NCBI RefSeq assembly: GCF_900115185.1
Contig: NZ_FOVN01000006.1
Coordinates: forward strand, 1-64,000
DNA: 64,000 nt
Source: Algorimicrobium echini
Lineage (GTDB): Bacteria; Bacteroidota; Bacteroidia; Flavobacteriales; Flavobacteriaceae
Direction: 5' to 3'
A model generated the notes under the pieces. That model saw only the letters and a list, made by a program, of their open reading frames with translations, ran no database searches and was not told the origin of the DNA. The translations under genes were made by a program, and so were the position numbers. Shown piece after piece: positions 25,613 through 33,874 of the stretch (position 1 is the stretch's first letter; each line of letters opens with the position of its first letter).

Positions 25613-26968
25613 ATGTCAAACGACATTACCATTAAAAAAGGTCTAGACATCAAGCTTAAAGGTGCTGCCGAGAAGGTGACTGAAAATGCTATTATTAGTA
25701 ATTTTTGCACTGTTAGACCAGAAGACTTCCATGGTGTTACACCAAAATTAATTGCAAGAGTTGGAGATAAAGTAAAAGCTGGAGAGCCTATTTTTTATGA
25801 TAAGGCTCAAGAAGCTGTAAAGTTTGTTTCGCCTGTATCTGGAGAGATTTTAGATATACCAAGAGGTGATAAACGTCGTATTTTAGCTTTAAAAATTCAA
25901 GCAGACAAAGAGCAAATTTTCCACGACTATGGAATATTTAATGTAGAATCTGCCACGTCAGAATCCATTAAAAACCATTTATTAGCATCTGGTTGTTGGC
26001 CATTTATTAAACAAAGGCCGTATGATGTTATTGCAAATCCTGAAAAATCGCCTAAAGCTATTTTTATATCGGGATATGCTTCCGCACCATTAGTTGCTGA
26101 TTATGATTATGTGCTCCAAGGAAAAGAAGCTGAGTTACAAGTTGCCATAAATGCCCTTGGGAAATTAACCGAAGGTCAGGTGCACGTATCTGTATCTAAA
26201 AACGGAAGCTCTCCATTGTCAGGATTAAAAGGTGTTACCCTACACAAAGTGTCAGGCCCACATCCATCAGGAAACGTAGGAACACAGATAAATAAAATAG
26301 ATCCAATAAACAAGGGTGAAACAGTTTGGACGATTAACCCTCAAGATTTAGTGATAATTGGTGAGTTGCTTTTAACCGGTAAATTTAATGCCGAGCGTTT
26401 AGTAGCTTTAGTAGGCTCTTCCGTTAAGAAACCGCGTTACTTTAAAACGAAAATAGGTAGTGAAATTGCAACGATGGTTTATGATAATGGCGTTGAAAAA
26501 GATGGTAATGATCGTATCATTTCTGGAAATGTTCTATCAGGAAAGCAAATAAAACCAGATGGTAGTTTGGATTTTTACAGTAACACCATTACTGTTATAC
26601 CAGAGGGAGATGATTATGAGTTTTTTGGTTGGAATAAACCAGTTTTTAATAAAATTTCAACATCAAGAGCATTAACATTCTCATGGTTAACACCAAATAA
26701 AAAGTACGATTTAAACACCAATACTAACGGTGAACATCGTGCCTTTGTTTTAACAGGAAATTACGAACAAGTTTTTCCATTAGATATCTATCCACTTCAA
26801 ATACTTAAAGCATGTATGTATGAAGATTTAGATGAAATGGAAGCTTTAGGTATGTATGAAGTAGCTCCAGAAGATTTTGCATTAACAGAATTTGTATGCG
26901 TATCTAAACAGCCTCATCAAGCTATTATAAGAAAAGGGTTGGACCTCATGATTAAAGAAATAGGATAA
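25613..26968 (+). CDS. nqrA: Na+-translocating NADH:quinone reductase subunit A
   Basis: NqrA is the peripheral cytoplasmic quinone-site subunit of Na+-NQR, which couples NADH oxidation by quinone to Na+ export. The 451 residues begin with the typical TIKKGLDIKLKGAAEK. They contain the RnfC-like barrel-sandwich region (KVKAGEPIFYD, FVSPVSGEI), the Rossmann-like middle part and the C-terminal domain. It is the first of six co-directional nqr genes, 31 bases ahead of nqrB. Confidence 0.96.
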   Translation: MSNDITIKKGLDIKLKGAAEKVTENAIISNFCTVRPEDFHGVTPKLIARVGDKVKAGEPIFYDKAQEAVKFVSPVSGEILDIPRGDKRRILALKIQADKEQIFHDYGIFNVESATSESIKNHLLASGCWPFIKQRPYDVIANPEKSPKAIFISGYASAPLVADYDYVLQGKEAELQVAINALGKLTEGQVHVSVSKNGSSPLSGLKGVTLHKVSGPHPSGNVGTQINKIDPINKGETVWTINPQDLVIIGELLLTGKFNAERLVALVGSSVKKPRYFKTKIGSEIATMVYDNGVEKDGNDRIISGNVLSGKQIKPDGSLDFYSNTITVIPEGDDYEFFGWNKPVFNKISTSRALTFSWLTPNKKYDLNTNTNGEHRAFVLTGNYEQVFPLDIYPLQILKACMYEDLDEMEALGMYEVAPEDFALTEFVCVSKQPHQAIIRKGLDLMIKEIG

Positions 26969-26999
26969 TTCATTTTTACAATGAAAAATAAATAAAGAA

Positions 27000-28199
27000 A
27001 TGAGTTTAAAAAGTAATTTACACAACTTAAAAGAAAAGTATAAAGGGACCAAAATGGCTCCTGCATTTAATGCACTTCATACATTTCTATATTTGCCAAA
27101 TGAGACCACTCATAACGGAACTCACATTAAAGTGGCAGACGATTTAAAGCGTACCATGAATACGGTTATCATGGCTATGGTACCTTGTTTAATTTTTGGT
27201 ATGTTTAATGCTGGTTACCAGCATTATGCCGCATTTGGCACACCTGTGGATTTTTTATCATGGGATGCATTCTACATTGGTTTAATTAAAATTTTACCAT
27301 TAGTGGTTGTTTCATACGGTGTCGGTCTAGCTATTGAATTCCTTTTTGCTGTCATTAAAGGACACGAAGTAGAAGAGGGTTATTTAGTGACTGGTATGTT
27401 AGTACCATTAATTGTTCCTGTAGATACACCACTATGGATGTTAGCTGTTGCAGTAGCCTTTGGGGTTGTAATTGGTAAAGAAGTTTTTGGTGGAACAGGT
27501 ATGAATATTTTAAATCCGGCATTAACAATCCGAGCCTTTTTATTCTTTGCATATCCAACTTGGATGTCTGGAGATAAAGTATGGGTTCATGGTGCGGTGG
27601 AGCGCTCTAAAGAAATAGCTAATGGTGCAAACCTAGATGCTATTTCAGGTGAAACTATACTAGGTAGTTTGGCGCAAGGACAAGAAACATCTTACTCCGT
27701 AGCTGATATGTTCTTTGGGTTTATTCCAGGTTCTGTTGGTGAAACATCAACCCTATTAATTCTTTTAGGCGGTTTGTTTCTAATTTTTACTAAAATTGGA
27801 AGTTGGCGTATTATGGTATCATCGGTTGTAGGTGCTCTTGTTATGGGCTTAATCTTTAATGGTGTTGTTAGTGCAGGGTGGATTTCTGAAAGCAGTAAGT
27901 TTTTCGGATTAATGAGTACAGAGTTCTGGCATCACTTATTAATAGGTGGTTTTGCTTTTGGTACTGTATTTATGGCTACAGATCCAGTAACAGCCTCTCA
28001 AACCAATAAAGGAAAATGGATTTACGGATTTTTAATCGGATTTATATCCATTTTAATCCGCGTATTTAACCCAGCTTATCCAGAGGGAGTTATGTTAGCT
28101 ATTTTATTAATGAATGTATTTGCACCAACAATAGATCATTATGTGGTACAAGGCAATGTAAAACAACGTATGAAACGTTTAAAAGTTAAAACAGCATAA
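27000..28199 (+). CDS. nqrB: Na+-translocating NADH:quinone reductase subunit B
   Basis: NqrB is the main membrane subunit of Na+-NQR. The 399 residues have about ten hydrophobic segments after a cytoplasmic N-terminal part. Covalent FMN is expected at Thr219 in DAISGETILG, the counterpart of the ApbE-modified threonine in other NqrB proteins (residue inferred by motif). VFMATDPVTAS near the end is a family signature. nqrC follows after two bases. Confidence 0.96.
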   Translation: MSLKSNLHNLKEKYKGTKMAPAFNALHTFLYLPNETTHNGTHIKVADDLKRTMNTVIMAMVPCLIFGMFNAGYQHYAAFGTPVDFLSWDAFYIGLIKILPLVVVSYGVGLAIEFLFAVIKGHEVEEGYLVTGMLVPLIVPVDTPLWMLAVAVAFGVVIGKEVFGGTGMNILNPALTIRAFLFFAYPTWMSGDKVWVHGAVERSKEIANGANLDAISGETILGSLAQGQETSYSVADMFFGFIPGSVGETSTLLILLGGLFLIFTKIGSWRIMVSSVVGALVMGLIFNGVVSAGWISESSKFFGLMSTEFWHHLLIGGFAFGTVFMATDPVTASQTNKGKWIYGFLIGFISILIRVFNPAYPEGVMLAILLMNVFAPTIDHYVVQGNVKQRMKRLKVKTA

Positions 28200-28201
28200 T
28201 T

Positions 28202-28993
28202 ATGAGCAATAGAACAGATTCTAACGTTTACACTATAATATTTGCCATTGCTATGGTAATTGTTGTAGGATCTTTATTAGCGTTTGCAGCGTCTTCTTTA
28301 GAACCAAATATTTCTGAAAATAAACGTTTAGAAAAGCAACAGAATATTTTATATGCTATGGGTGTTAACGATAATGATGAAGGTAGTGCTATCTTTATCT
28401 CAACCGATAAAGCCCCTGAAGCATTTAAAACTAACATTAAAGAACAACTGGTTTTAACGGTTGATGCAAGTGGTACGATTATTAAATCACAAACACGTGA
28501 TGAGTATTATAACGAAACCAAAGAAGAACCATACTTAATTGACATTAAAAAACAAAAAACCAATGCCAAAAAGGGTGAGCCACGGAAGTTGCCATTATTT
28601 ATTGGTGAAAAAGATGGTAAAACATTTTATATAGCACCAATTTATGGTAAAGGATTATGGGATGCTATTTGGGGATATGTATCTGTAGATGCGAACATGG
28701 TTGTTCAAGGTGCTTACTTTGACCACAAAGGTGAAACGCCTGGTCTTGGTGCCAACATAAAGCAGCGCTATTTTATGGACGATTTTTATGGTGAGCACTT
28801 ATTAGATGAAGCTGGATATTTTAAAGGAATTACCGTTTCTAAAAGTAATGCCGATCCAAAGAATGAAGATAAAACAGATAATGAAGTAGATGCTATTGCA
28901 GGTGCTACCATTACAGGAGATGGTGTAACAGCCATGATTAAAAGCGATTTAAAGCTTTATGTGCCTTATTTTAAAAATTTAAAAAACAACTAA
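28202..28993 (+). CDS. nqrC: Na+-translocating NADH:quinone reductase subunit C
   Basis: NqrC is anchored by one N-terminal helix (residues ~11-30) and carries a periplasmic FMN-binding domain. The FMN attachment threonine is Thr236 in DAIAGATITGDG, where most proteins have SGAT. The segment GKGLWDAIWGYV and the motif GETPGLG are typical. The 263 residues are near the usual length. Flavinylation needs ApbE, encoded at 32807. nqrD follows after three bases. Confidence 0.95.
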   Translation: MSNRTDSNVYTIIFAIAMVIVVGSLLAFAASSLEPNISENKRLEKQQNILYAMGVNDNDEGSAIFISTDKAPEAFKTNIKEQLVLTVDASGTIIKSQTRDEYYNETKEEPYLIDIKKQKTNAKKGEPRKLPLFIGEKDGKTFYIAPIYGKGLWDAIWGYVSVDANMVVQGAYFDHKGETPGLGANIKQRYFMDDFYGEHLLDEAGYFKGITVSKSNADPKNEDKTDNEVDAIAGATITGDGVTAMIKSDLKLYVPYFKNLKNN

Positions 28994-28996
28994 TTT

Positions 28997-29641
28997 ATGG
29001 GACTTTTATCAAAAAAAGACGCCAAATTAATTACCGATCCTTTAGCGGATAACAATCCAATTACTATTCAAGTATTAGGTATTTGTTCTGCTTTAGCAAT
29101 TACAGCAGAATTAGAAGCGTCTATCGTAATGTCTGTTTCGGTATTATTCGTTTTAGGTGTAGGTAATGTGGTTATCTCACTTATGCGAAATATTATTCCA
29201 AGTAAAATTAGAATTATTGTTCAGTTAATCGTTGTAGCAACGTTAGTGATTATCGTAGATTTAGTTTTAAAAGCTTTTGCTTACGAGTTAAGTAAAACAC
29301 TCTCCGTTTTTGTTGGTTTAATTATTACTAACTGTATCATTATGGGGCGTTTTGAAGCTTTTGCATTAGGAAATAGTCCTTGGCGCTCGTTCCTTGATGG
29401 AATTGGAAATGCAGCAGGTTATGGTGTTATTTTAATCATTGTTGGATTCTTTAGAGAGTTATTAGGTTCTGGTACCTTATTAGGTATTCCTGTTTTAGGA
29501 GACCCAATTGAAAAAACAGGATTGTATTCCATAGGTTATGAAAATAACGGGTTTATGTTATTGTCGCCAATGGCATTAATTGTTGTTGGTATCATAATTT
29601 GGGTGCAACGTAGTAGAAACAAAGCATTAATTGAAGATTAA
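28997..29641 (+). CDS. nqrD: Na+-translocating NADH:quinone reductase subunit D
   Basis: NqrD is a membrane subunit of about six helices that, with NqrE, forms the inverted-repeat core holding a 2Fe-2S centre and lining the Na+ path. The 214 residues include TAELEASIVMSVS, the conserved VGLIITNCIIMGRFEAFA with its Cys, and DGIGNAAGYG. The gene is separated from nqrE by about 70 bases that contain an imperfect inverted repeat, the only real spacer inside the nqr operon. Confidence 0.95.
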   Translation: MGLLSKKDAKLITDPLADNNPITIQVLGICSALAITAELEASIVMSVSVLFVLGVGNVVISLMRNIIPSKIRIIVQLIVVATLVIIVDLVLKAFAYELSKTLSVFVGLIITNCIIMGRFEAFALGNSPWRSFLDGIGNAAGYGVILIIVGFFRELLGSGTLLGIPVLGDPIEKTGLYSIGYENNGFMLLSPMALIVVGIIIWVQRSRNKALIED

Positions 29642-29645
29642 AAAA

Positions 29646-29708
29646 TTAGTCAGTAGTTTGGTATTTAGGTTTTGTTCCTGATTACTTCTACTGCGACTGA
29701 AAACTAAT
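29646..29708 (+). repeat. Imperfect inverted repeat between nqrD and nqrE
   Basis: TTAGTCAGTAG at 29646-29656 faces CTACTGCGACT (29688-29698) followed by GAAAACTAA. The arms can pair over AGT-CAGTAG with a small bulge. It resembles short intergenic repeats common in flavobacterial genomes (recollection, not searched). It lies inside the operon, so it would appear in the mRNA as a hairpin ahead of nqrE. Confidence 0.45.
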
Positions 29709-29711
29709 AAT

Positions 29712-30428
29712 ATGGAACATTTAGAATTATTTTTAAAATCAATCTTTATAGATAACATGGTATTTGCCACGTTCCTTGGAATGTGTTCGTATTTAGCCGT
29801 GTCTAAAAAAGTAACTACCGCAGTTGGTCTAGGAGCAGCTGTAATATTTGTATTAGCAATAACAGTCCCTTTAAACTGGCTGTTAGATCAGTACTTGCTA
29901 CAACCAGGGGCTTTAGCTTGGTTAGGAGCCGAATATGCTGATTATGATTTAAGTTTCCTTTCGTTTATCATGTTTATTGCAACTATTGCAACCATGGTTC
30001 AGTTGGTTGAAATAGTAGTAGAAAAATTTTCACCATCCCTGTATAATTCGTTAGGTATTTTCTTACCGCTTATTGCTGTAAATTGTGCCATTTTAGGTGG
30101 TTCGTTATTCATGCAGTCGCGTGAAATTGCAACATTAGGTTTGGCTACTACTTATGGTGTTGGATCAGGAATTGGATGGTTTTTAGCTATTTTAGCTATT
30201 GCAGCTATTCGCGAAAAAATTAGATATTCTAATGTGCCTCCTGCCTTACGTGGTTTAGGAATAACATTCATTATTACAGGTTTAATGGCTATTGGCTTTA
30301 TGAGTTTCGGTGGGATGTTAACAGGTGGTGATGACGAAGGCCAAAAAGAAGAGACAAAATCTGCACAAGTAGAGACTTTAAATGATACAGAAACAGAGTT
30401 AGCTAACAATACAAAAGTAATTGAGTAA
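29712..30428 (+). CDS. nqrE: Na+-translocating NADH:quinone reductase subunit E
   Basis: NqrE is the membrane partner of NqrD. The 238 residues have six helices, with [14 protein letters not shown] (conserved Cys near 26) and [15 protein letters not shown] (second Cys near 120) supplying ligands to the intramembrane iron-sulfur centre. An acidic, charged tail of about 30 residues ([14 protein letters not shown] onward) extends past the usual NqrE end. The stop codon is one base before the nqrF ATG. Confidence 0.95.
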   Translation: MEHLELFLKSIFIDNMVFATFLGMCSYLAVSKKVTTAVGLGAAVIFVLAITVPLNWLLDQYLLQPGALAWLGAEYADYDLSFLSFIMFIATIATMVQLVEIVVEKFSPSLYNSLGIFLPLIAVNCAILGGSLFMQSREIATLGLATTYGVGSGIGWFLAILAIAAIREKIRYSNVPPALRGLGITFIITGLMAIGFMSFGGMLTGGDDEGQKEETKSAQVETLNDTETELANNTKVIE

Positions 30429-30429
30429 T

Positions 30430-31737
30430 ATGATATTAGCAGCAAGCACACTAGGAACAATTATAACAACGGTTTTAGCTTTTATGCTAGTAACGATGTT
30501 ATTAGTCGCATTACTATTATTTGTAAAGCAAAAATTATCACCGTCTGGTCCTGTTACCATAAAAATTAACGGCGAAAAAGAAATTGAAGTTTCATCTGGA
30601 GGTACGTTATTATCAACATTGGGTGGTAATAAAATATTTTTACCATCAGCTTGTGGTGGTGGTGGAACTTGTATTCAATGTGAATGTCACGTATTATCTG
30701 GAGGTGGCGAAGCATTACCAACAGAAACGCCTCATTTTTCTAGAAAAGAATTAAAGCATGGTGCGCGTTTAGCTTGCCAAGTTAAGGTGAAACAGGATAT
30801 GGAAATTACCATTCCTGAAGAGGTTTTTGGTATTAAAAAATGGGAAGCTACAGTCGTTCGTAATTACAATGTAGCATCGTTTATTAAAGAATTTGTTGTA
30901 GAAATCCCAGAAGATATGGGCTACAAAGCTGGTGGATATATTCAAATAGAAATTCCACCTTGCCAAATTAAATTTGAAGACATGGACATTACTGCTCACC
31001 CAGAAGAGCATGAAACACCAGATAAGTTTCAAGCAGAATGGGATAAATTTGCGTTATGGCCTTTAGTAATGAAAAATACAGAAACAGTTGAGCGTGCTTA
31101 TTCTATGGCTTCTTATCCTGCAGAAGGTCGCGAAATTATGCTAAACGTACGTATTGCAACACCACCTTTTGATCGTGCTAAAAACGGTTGGATGGATGTG
31201 AATCCTGGTGTGGCATCATCGTATATTTTTGCTCAAAAACCTGGCGATAAAGTAACTATATCTGGACCTTATGGTGAGTTTTTTATCAACGAATCTGAAG
31301 CTGAAATGCTGTATGTTGGTGGTGGAGCTGGTATGGCACCAATGCGCTCACATTTGTACCACTTATTCAAAACCTTAAAAACAGGTCGTAAAGTTACTTA
31401 TTGGTACGGTGGACGTTCGAAACGTGAATTATTCTATTTAGAGCATTTCCGAGAATTAGAAAGAGATTTTCCAAACTTTAAATTTTATTTAGCATTATCT
31501 GAACCAATGGAAGAGGATAATTGGAAAGTAAAAGAAAATATTGATGCACCAGGAGATGGTTTCGTAGGTTTTATTCATAACTGTGTTATTGATAATTACT
31601 TAAATCATCATGAAGCACCTGAAGATATTGAATTATACTTTTGTGGACCACCATTAATGAATCAAGCTGTTCAAAAAATGGGTGAAGATTTTGGTATTCC
31701 AGATGAAAACATTCGTTTTGATGATTTTGGAGGTTAA
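30430..31737 (+). CDS. nqrF: Na+-translocating NADH:quinone reductase subunit F
   Basis: NqrF is the NADH-oxidising entry subunit. The ATG at 30430, one base after the nqrE stop, gives 435 residues. Residues ~5-32 are a membrane anchor. The 2Fe-2S ferredoxin domain follows with Cys75, Cys81, Cys84 and Cys116. The FAD domain has RAYSMASYP, and the NADH domain has YVGGGAGMAPMRSHLYHLF, with CGPPLMNQAV near the end. All expected cofactor residues are present. A strong terminator follows. Confidence 0.96.
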   Translation: MILAASTLGTIITTVLAFMLVTMLLVALLLFVKQKLSPSGPVTIKINGEKEIEVSSGGTLLSTLGGNKIFLPSACGGGGTCIQCECHVLSGGGEALPTETPHFSRKELKHGARLACQVKVKQDMEITIPEEVFGIKKWEATVVRNYNVASFIKEFVVEIPEDMGYKAGGYIQIEIPPCQIKFEDMDITAHPEEHETPDKFQAEWDKFALWPLVMKNTETVERAYSMASYPAEGREIMLNVRIATPPFDRAKNGWMDVNPGVASSYIFAQKPGDKVTISGPYGEFFINESEAEMLYVGGGAGMAPMRSHLYHLFKTLKTGRKVTYWYGGRSKRELFYLEHFRELERDFPNFKFYLALSEPMEEDNWKVKENIDAPGDGFVGFIHNCVIDNYLNHHEAPEDIELYFCGPPLMNQAVQKMGEDFGIPDENIRFDDFGG

Positions 31738-31759
31738 TTCAAAATTTTATTATAAAGAT

Positions 31760-31790
31760 ATAGCCGATTCTATTGAATCGGCTTTTTTTT
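31760..31790 (+). terminator. Terminator of the nqr operon
   Basis: AGCCGATTC (31762-31770) and GAATCGGCT (31775-31783) make a perfect 9-bp stem with a TATT loop, followed by eight T residues. A partial second copy of GAATCGG lies just after at 31794-31800. Confidence 0.9.
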
Positions 31791-31809
31791 ATTGAATCGG
31801 TGTTTACTT

Positions 31810-32259
31810 TTAAACTGGTTTAACAAAATGGTCTTCAACTTTAAAACTAAACAAAACAGAACAATCCATTATGTTTGGAATATTGTCTAATTGGCATAAA
31901 AGTGCTACTACCGCAGATAAGCCTTTAAAAAGCACGTCTTTATCAGCTAGATTGGTAGGTCTTTTATTTCTATAATTTAAAGGTAATTGAAACCCACAAG
32001 CCTTTAAAAATGTAGCTTCAATTTGTAATAATTCCGATGGTTTAAAGCCTTGAAATCGTCTCCCAAAATTCTCATTTACTAAACCAATATAATTTAATTG
32101 GAGGCTTCCATGGGAATCACTGAAATGTTTCCACGCGTCAGTATTGTTTAAAATATTGCCAACAGCACATTGTTTATTGCATTCAGGTATGAGTGTATTG
32201 TTATGAAATGCTTGATAAAGTTTTTTTACGGCTTGCTCGAATCTGAAGGAAGTTTCCAT
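31810..32259 (-). CDS. Conserved small protein next to nqrF, function unknown
   Basis: A soluble protein of 149 residues with no signal peptide or membrane segment. A Cys pair, Cys27 and Cys31, lies in PECNKQCAVGN, and further cysteines occur near 88 and in the C-terminal third, so metal or redox chemistry is possible but unproven. The middle contains FKPSELLQIEATFLKACG. It is convergent with nqrF and divergent from the next small gene. I recall proteins of this kind lying next to nqr genes in flavobacteria, sometimes under misleading Nqr names; the function is not known to me. Confidence 0.75.
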   Translation of the reverse strand: METSFRFEQAVKKLYQAFHNNTLIPECNKQCAVGNILNNTDAWKHFSDSHGSLQLNYIGLVNENFGRRFQGFKPSELLQIEATFLKACGFQLPLNYRNKRPTNLADKDVLFKGLSAVVALLCQLDNIPNIMDCSVLFSFKVEDHFVKPV

Positions 32260-32328
32260 GGCTCTACTTTTTTTAATAGGTCATATTAAGATACAAAAAT
32301 TAAATTATTTTCAAGTATTATAACCCAA

Positions 32329-32362
32329 TTTGGATACAGTTTTCTATTAATTAGTAATTTTG
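32329..32362 (+). promoter_or_regulatory. Promoter of the small gene at 32367
   Basis: TTTG (32329-32332) and TAATTTTG (32355-32362) are 22 bases apart and match the Bacteroidota promoter pattern. The -7 element ends only four bases before the ATG at 32367, so the transcript would have no or almost no leader. Confidence 0.5.
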
Positions 32363-32366
32363 TATT

Positions 32367-32744
32367 ATGAAAAAAGAACTCACAGAGCAAGAGCGACATA
32401 ATTTAGCTATGAATCACGTTGGTAAAGATTTGGAGCAGCGTGGTTTTGAATTTATTGCTATTAATAGTAAGCTTAAACGCCATCCACAATTTGTGTGTAT
32501 AGATAAAAATAGCCAGTATTTCTTTGTTATTGTTAAAGCTGTTTTACTGCCAGATAATCCCAATAATTACGATATTGTATGGATGGAGAGCTTTAAAAAA
32601 CACGCCATGGAAAACGATGCTAAAGTTTTATATGCAGGTGTTGGTTTAGGCAACCCAGAAGGTGAAGATTTACCCATATATTTAAATGAAGAATACTTAA
32701 TTGAATATAATGGCATTCAAGTAATTGAAACCAATTTAAATTAA
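32367..32744 (+). CDS. Conserved small protein upstream of apbE, function unknown
   Basis: The 125 residues have no signal peptide or membrane segment. The sequence starts MKKELTEQERHNLAMNHVGK, then has FEFIAINSKLKRHPQFVCIDKN and a strand-rich middle (YFFVIVKAVLLP) reminiscent of small restriction-endonuclease-like or NTF2-like folds, though I would not assign either. It lies 62 bases upstream of apbE on the same strand, between the nqr operon and the gene for its flavin transferase. A supporting role around Nqr is a guess from context only. Confidence 0.75.
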   Translation: MKKELTEQERHNLAMNHVGKDLEQRGFEFIAINSKLKRHPQFVCIDKNSQYFFVIVKAVLLPDNPNNYDIVWMESFKKHAMENDAKVLYAGVGLGNPEGEDLPIYLNEEYLIEYNGIQVIETNLN

Positions 32745-32806
32745 AATTTGACTACCAAAACACAGAATGTGGCATTTTTAAAAAAGGAAGTAAATAAAAT
32801 TTCAAC

Positions 32807-33781
32807 ATGAAAACATCATCAATTCTATTTTTAACTGTCATACTATTTGTTTCCTGTAAACAAGCACCTACAAATACTAAATTAAGCGGTTCTGTTTTTG
32901 GAACATCATATTCTGTAATTTATGATTCAGATGTTAATTATCAAAAAGAGATTGATAGTTTATTTGCGGTAATTAATAAATCTATGTCTACCTATATGAC
33001 AGATTCTGATATTTCTAGATTAAATCGAAATGAAACAGTTTCGGTTGATAATCATTTTTTGAATGTTTTTAATACATCAAACACTATTTATAAAGCAACA
33101 AATGGTGCTTTCGATCCAACAATAGGAGCTGTTGTAAATGCGTGGGATTTTGGTCCAAAAGGAAAAATAGTTGCTTTAGATAGTCTGAAAATTGATAGCC
33201 TCATGCAAGGCGTGGGTTTTAATAAAGTTTCAATAAAAAATAATACCATTTTAAAGCCTGCAACTACGTTTATTGATTTTAATGCCATTGCCAAAGGGTA
33301 TGGTGTGGATGTAATAGGTTTGTTTCTTGAGCAGAAACAAATTAAAAATTATTTAGTTGAGATTGGAGGTGAAATTCGAACACGAGGCACTAATGTCGTT
33401 AAACAAAGCAATTGGAAGGTTGGAGTAGAAATGCCACATTTTGATGGCGAACAATCCATTTTAAAAGCCATCAGTCTGCACAACGAAGCGATGGCAACCT
33501 CTGGAACGTATAGAAAGTTTAAAATTGATGATGAAGGAAACCGTTATTCCCATATTATTGATACTAAAACAGGTTATCCTAGTAAAACTAATTTATTAAG
33601 TATCTCTGTAATAGCACAAAATTGTATGACTGCCGATGCCTATGCAACGGCTTTTAAAGCTATGGGAATTGAAAAAATTCAAGAATTTCTAAAAACACAT
33701 CCTGAATTAAAAGTGTTTTTAATTTTTGAAAATGATAAAAGAGAGTTAGAAACTAAAGGTTTTAACGGTTTCCCTGAATAA
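32807..33781 (+). CDS. apbE: FAD:protein FMN transferase (ApbE), lipoprotein
   Basis: ApbE moves FMN from FAD onto threonines of target proteins such as NqrB and NqrC, using Mg2+. The 324 residues start with a lipoprotein signal ending LFVSC with Cys17, placing it on the periplasmic side. Family motifs are GAFDPTIGAVVNAWDFGP, DFNAIAKGYGVD, EIGGEIRTRG and SHIIDTKTGYP, with MTADAYATAFKAMG near the end. Its place just after the nqr genes fits its role in maturing that complex. Confidence 0.94.
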   Translation: MKTSSILFLTVILFVSCKQAPTNTKLSGSVFGTSYSVIYDSDVNYQKEIDSLFAVINKSMSTYMTDSDISRLNRNETVSVDNHFLNVFNTSNTIYKATNGAFDPTIGAVVNAWDFGPKGKIVALDSLKIDSLMQGVGFNKVSIKNNTILKPATTFIDFNAIAKGYGVDVIGLFLEQKQIKNYLVEIGGEIRTRGTNVVKQSNWKVGVEMPHFDGEQSILKAISLHNEAMATSGTYRKFKIDDEGNRYSHIIDTKTGYPSKTNLLSISVIAQNCMTADAYATAFKAMGIEKIQEFLKTHPELKVFLIFENDKRELETKGFNGFPE

Positions 33782-33874
33782 AGGTTTTGTTTAGAAATTA
33801 TAAACTGCTTTTCAGAAACAATCCTAAATTTTCAAAAAATTATTTTCATTATTTTGTGGTTACAAAACTAATCA

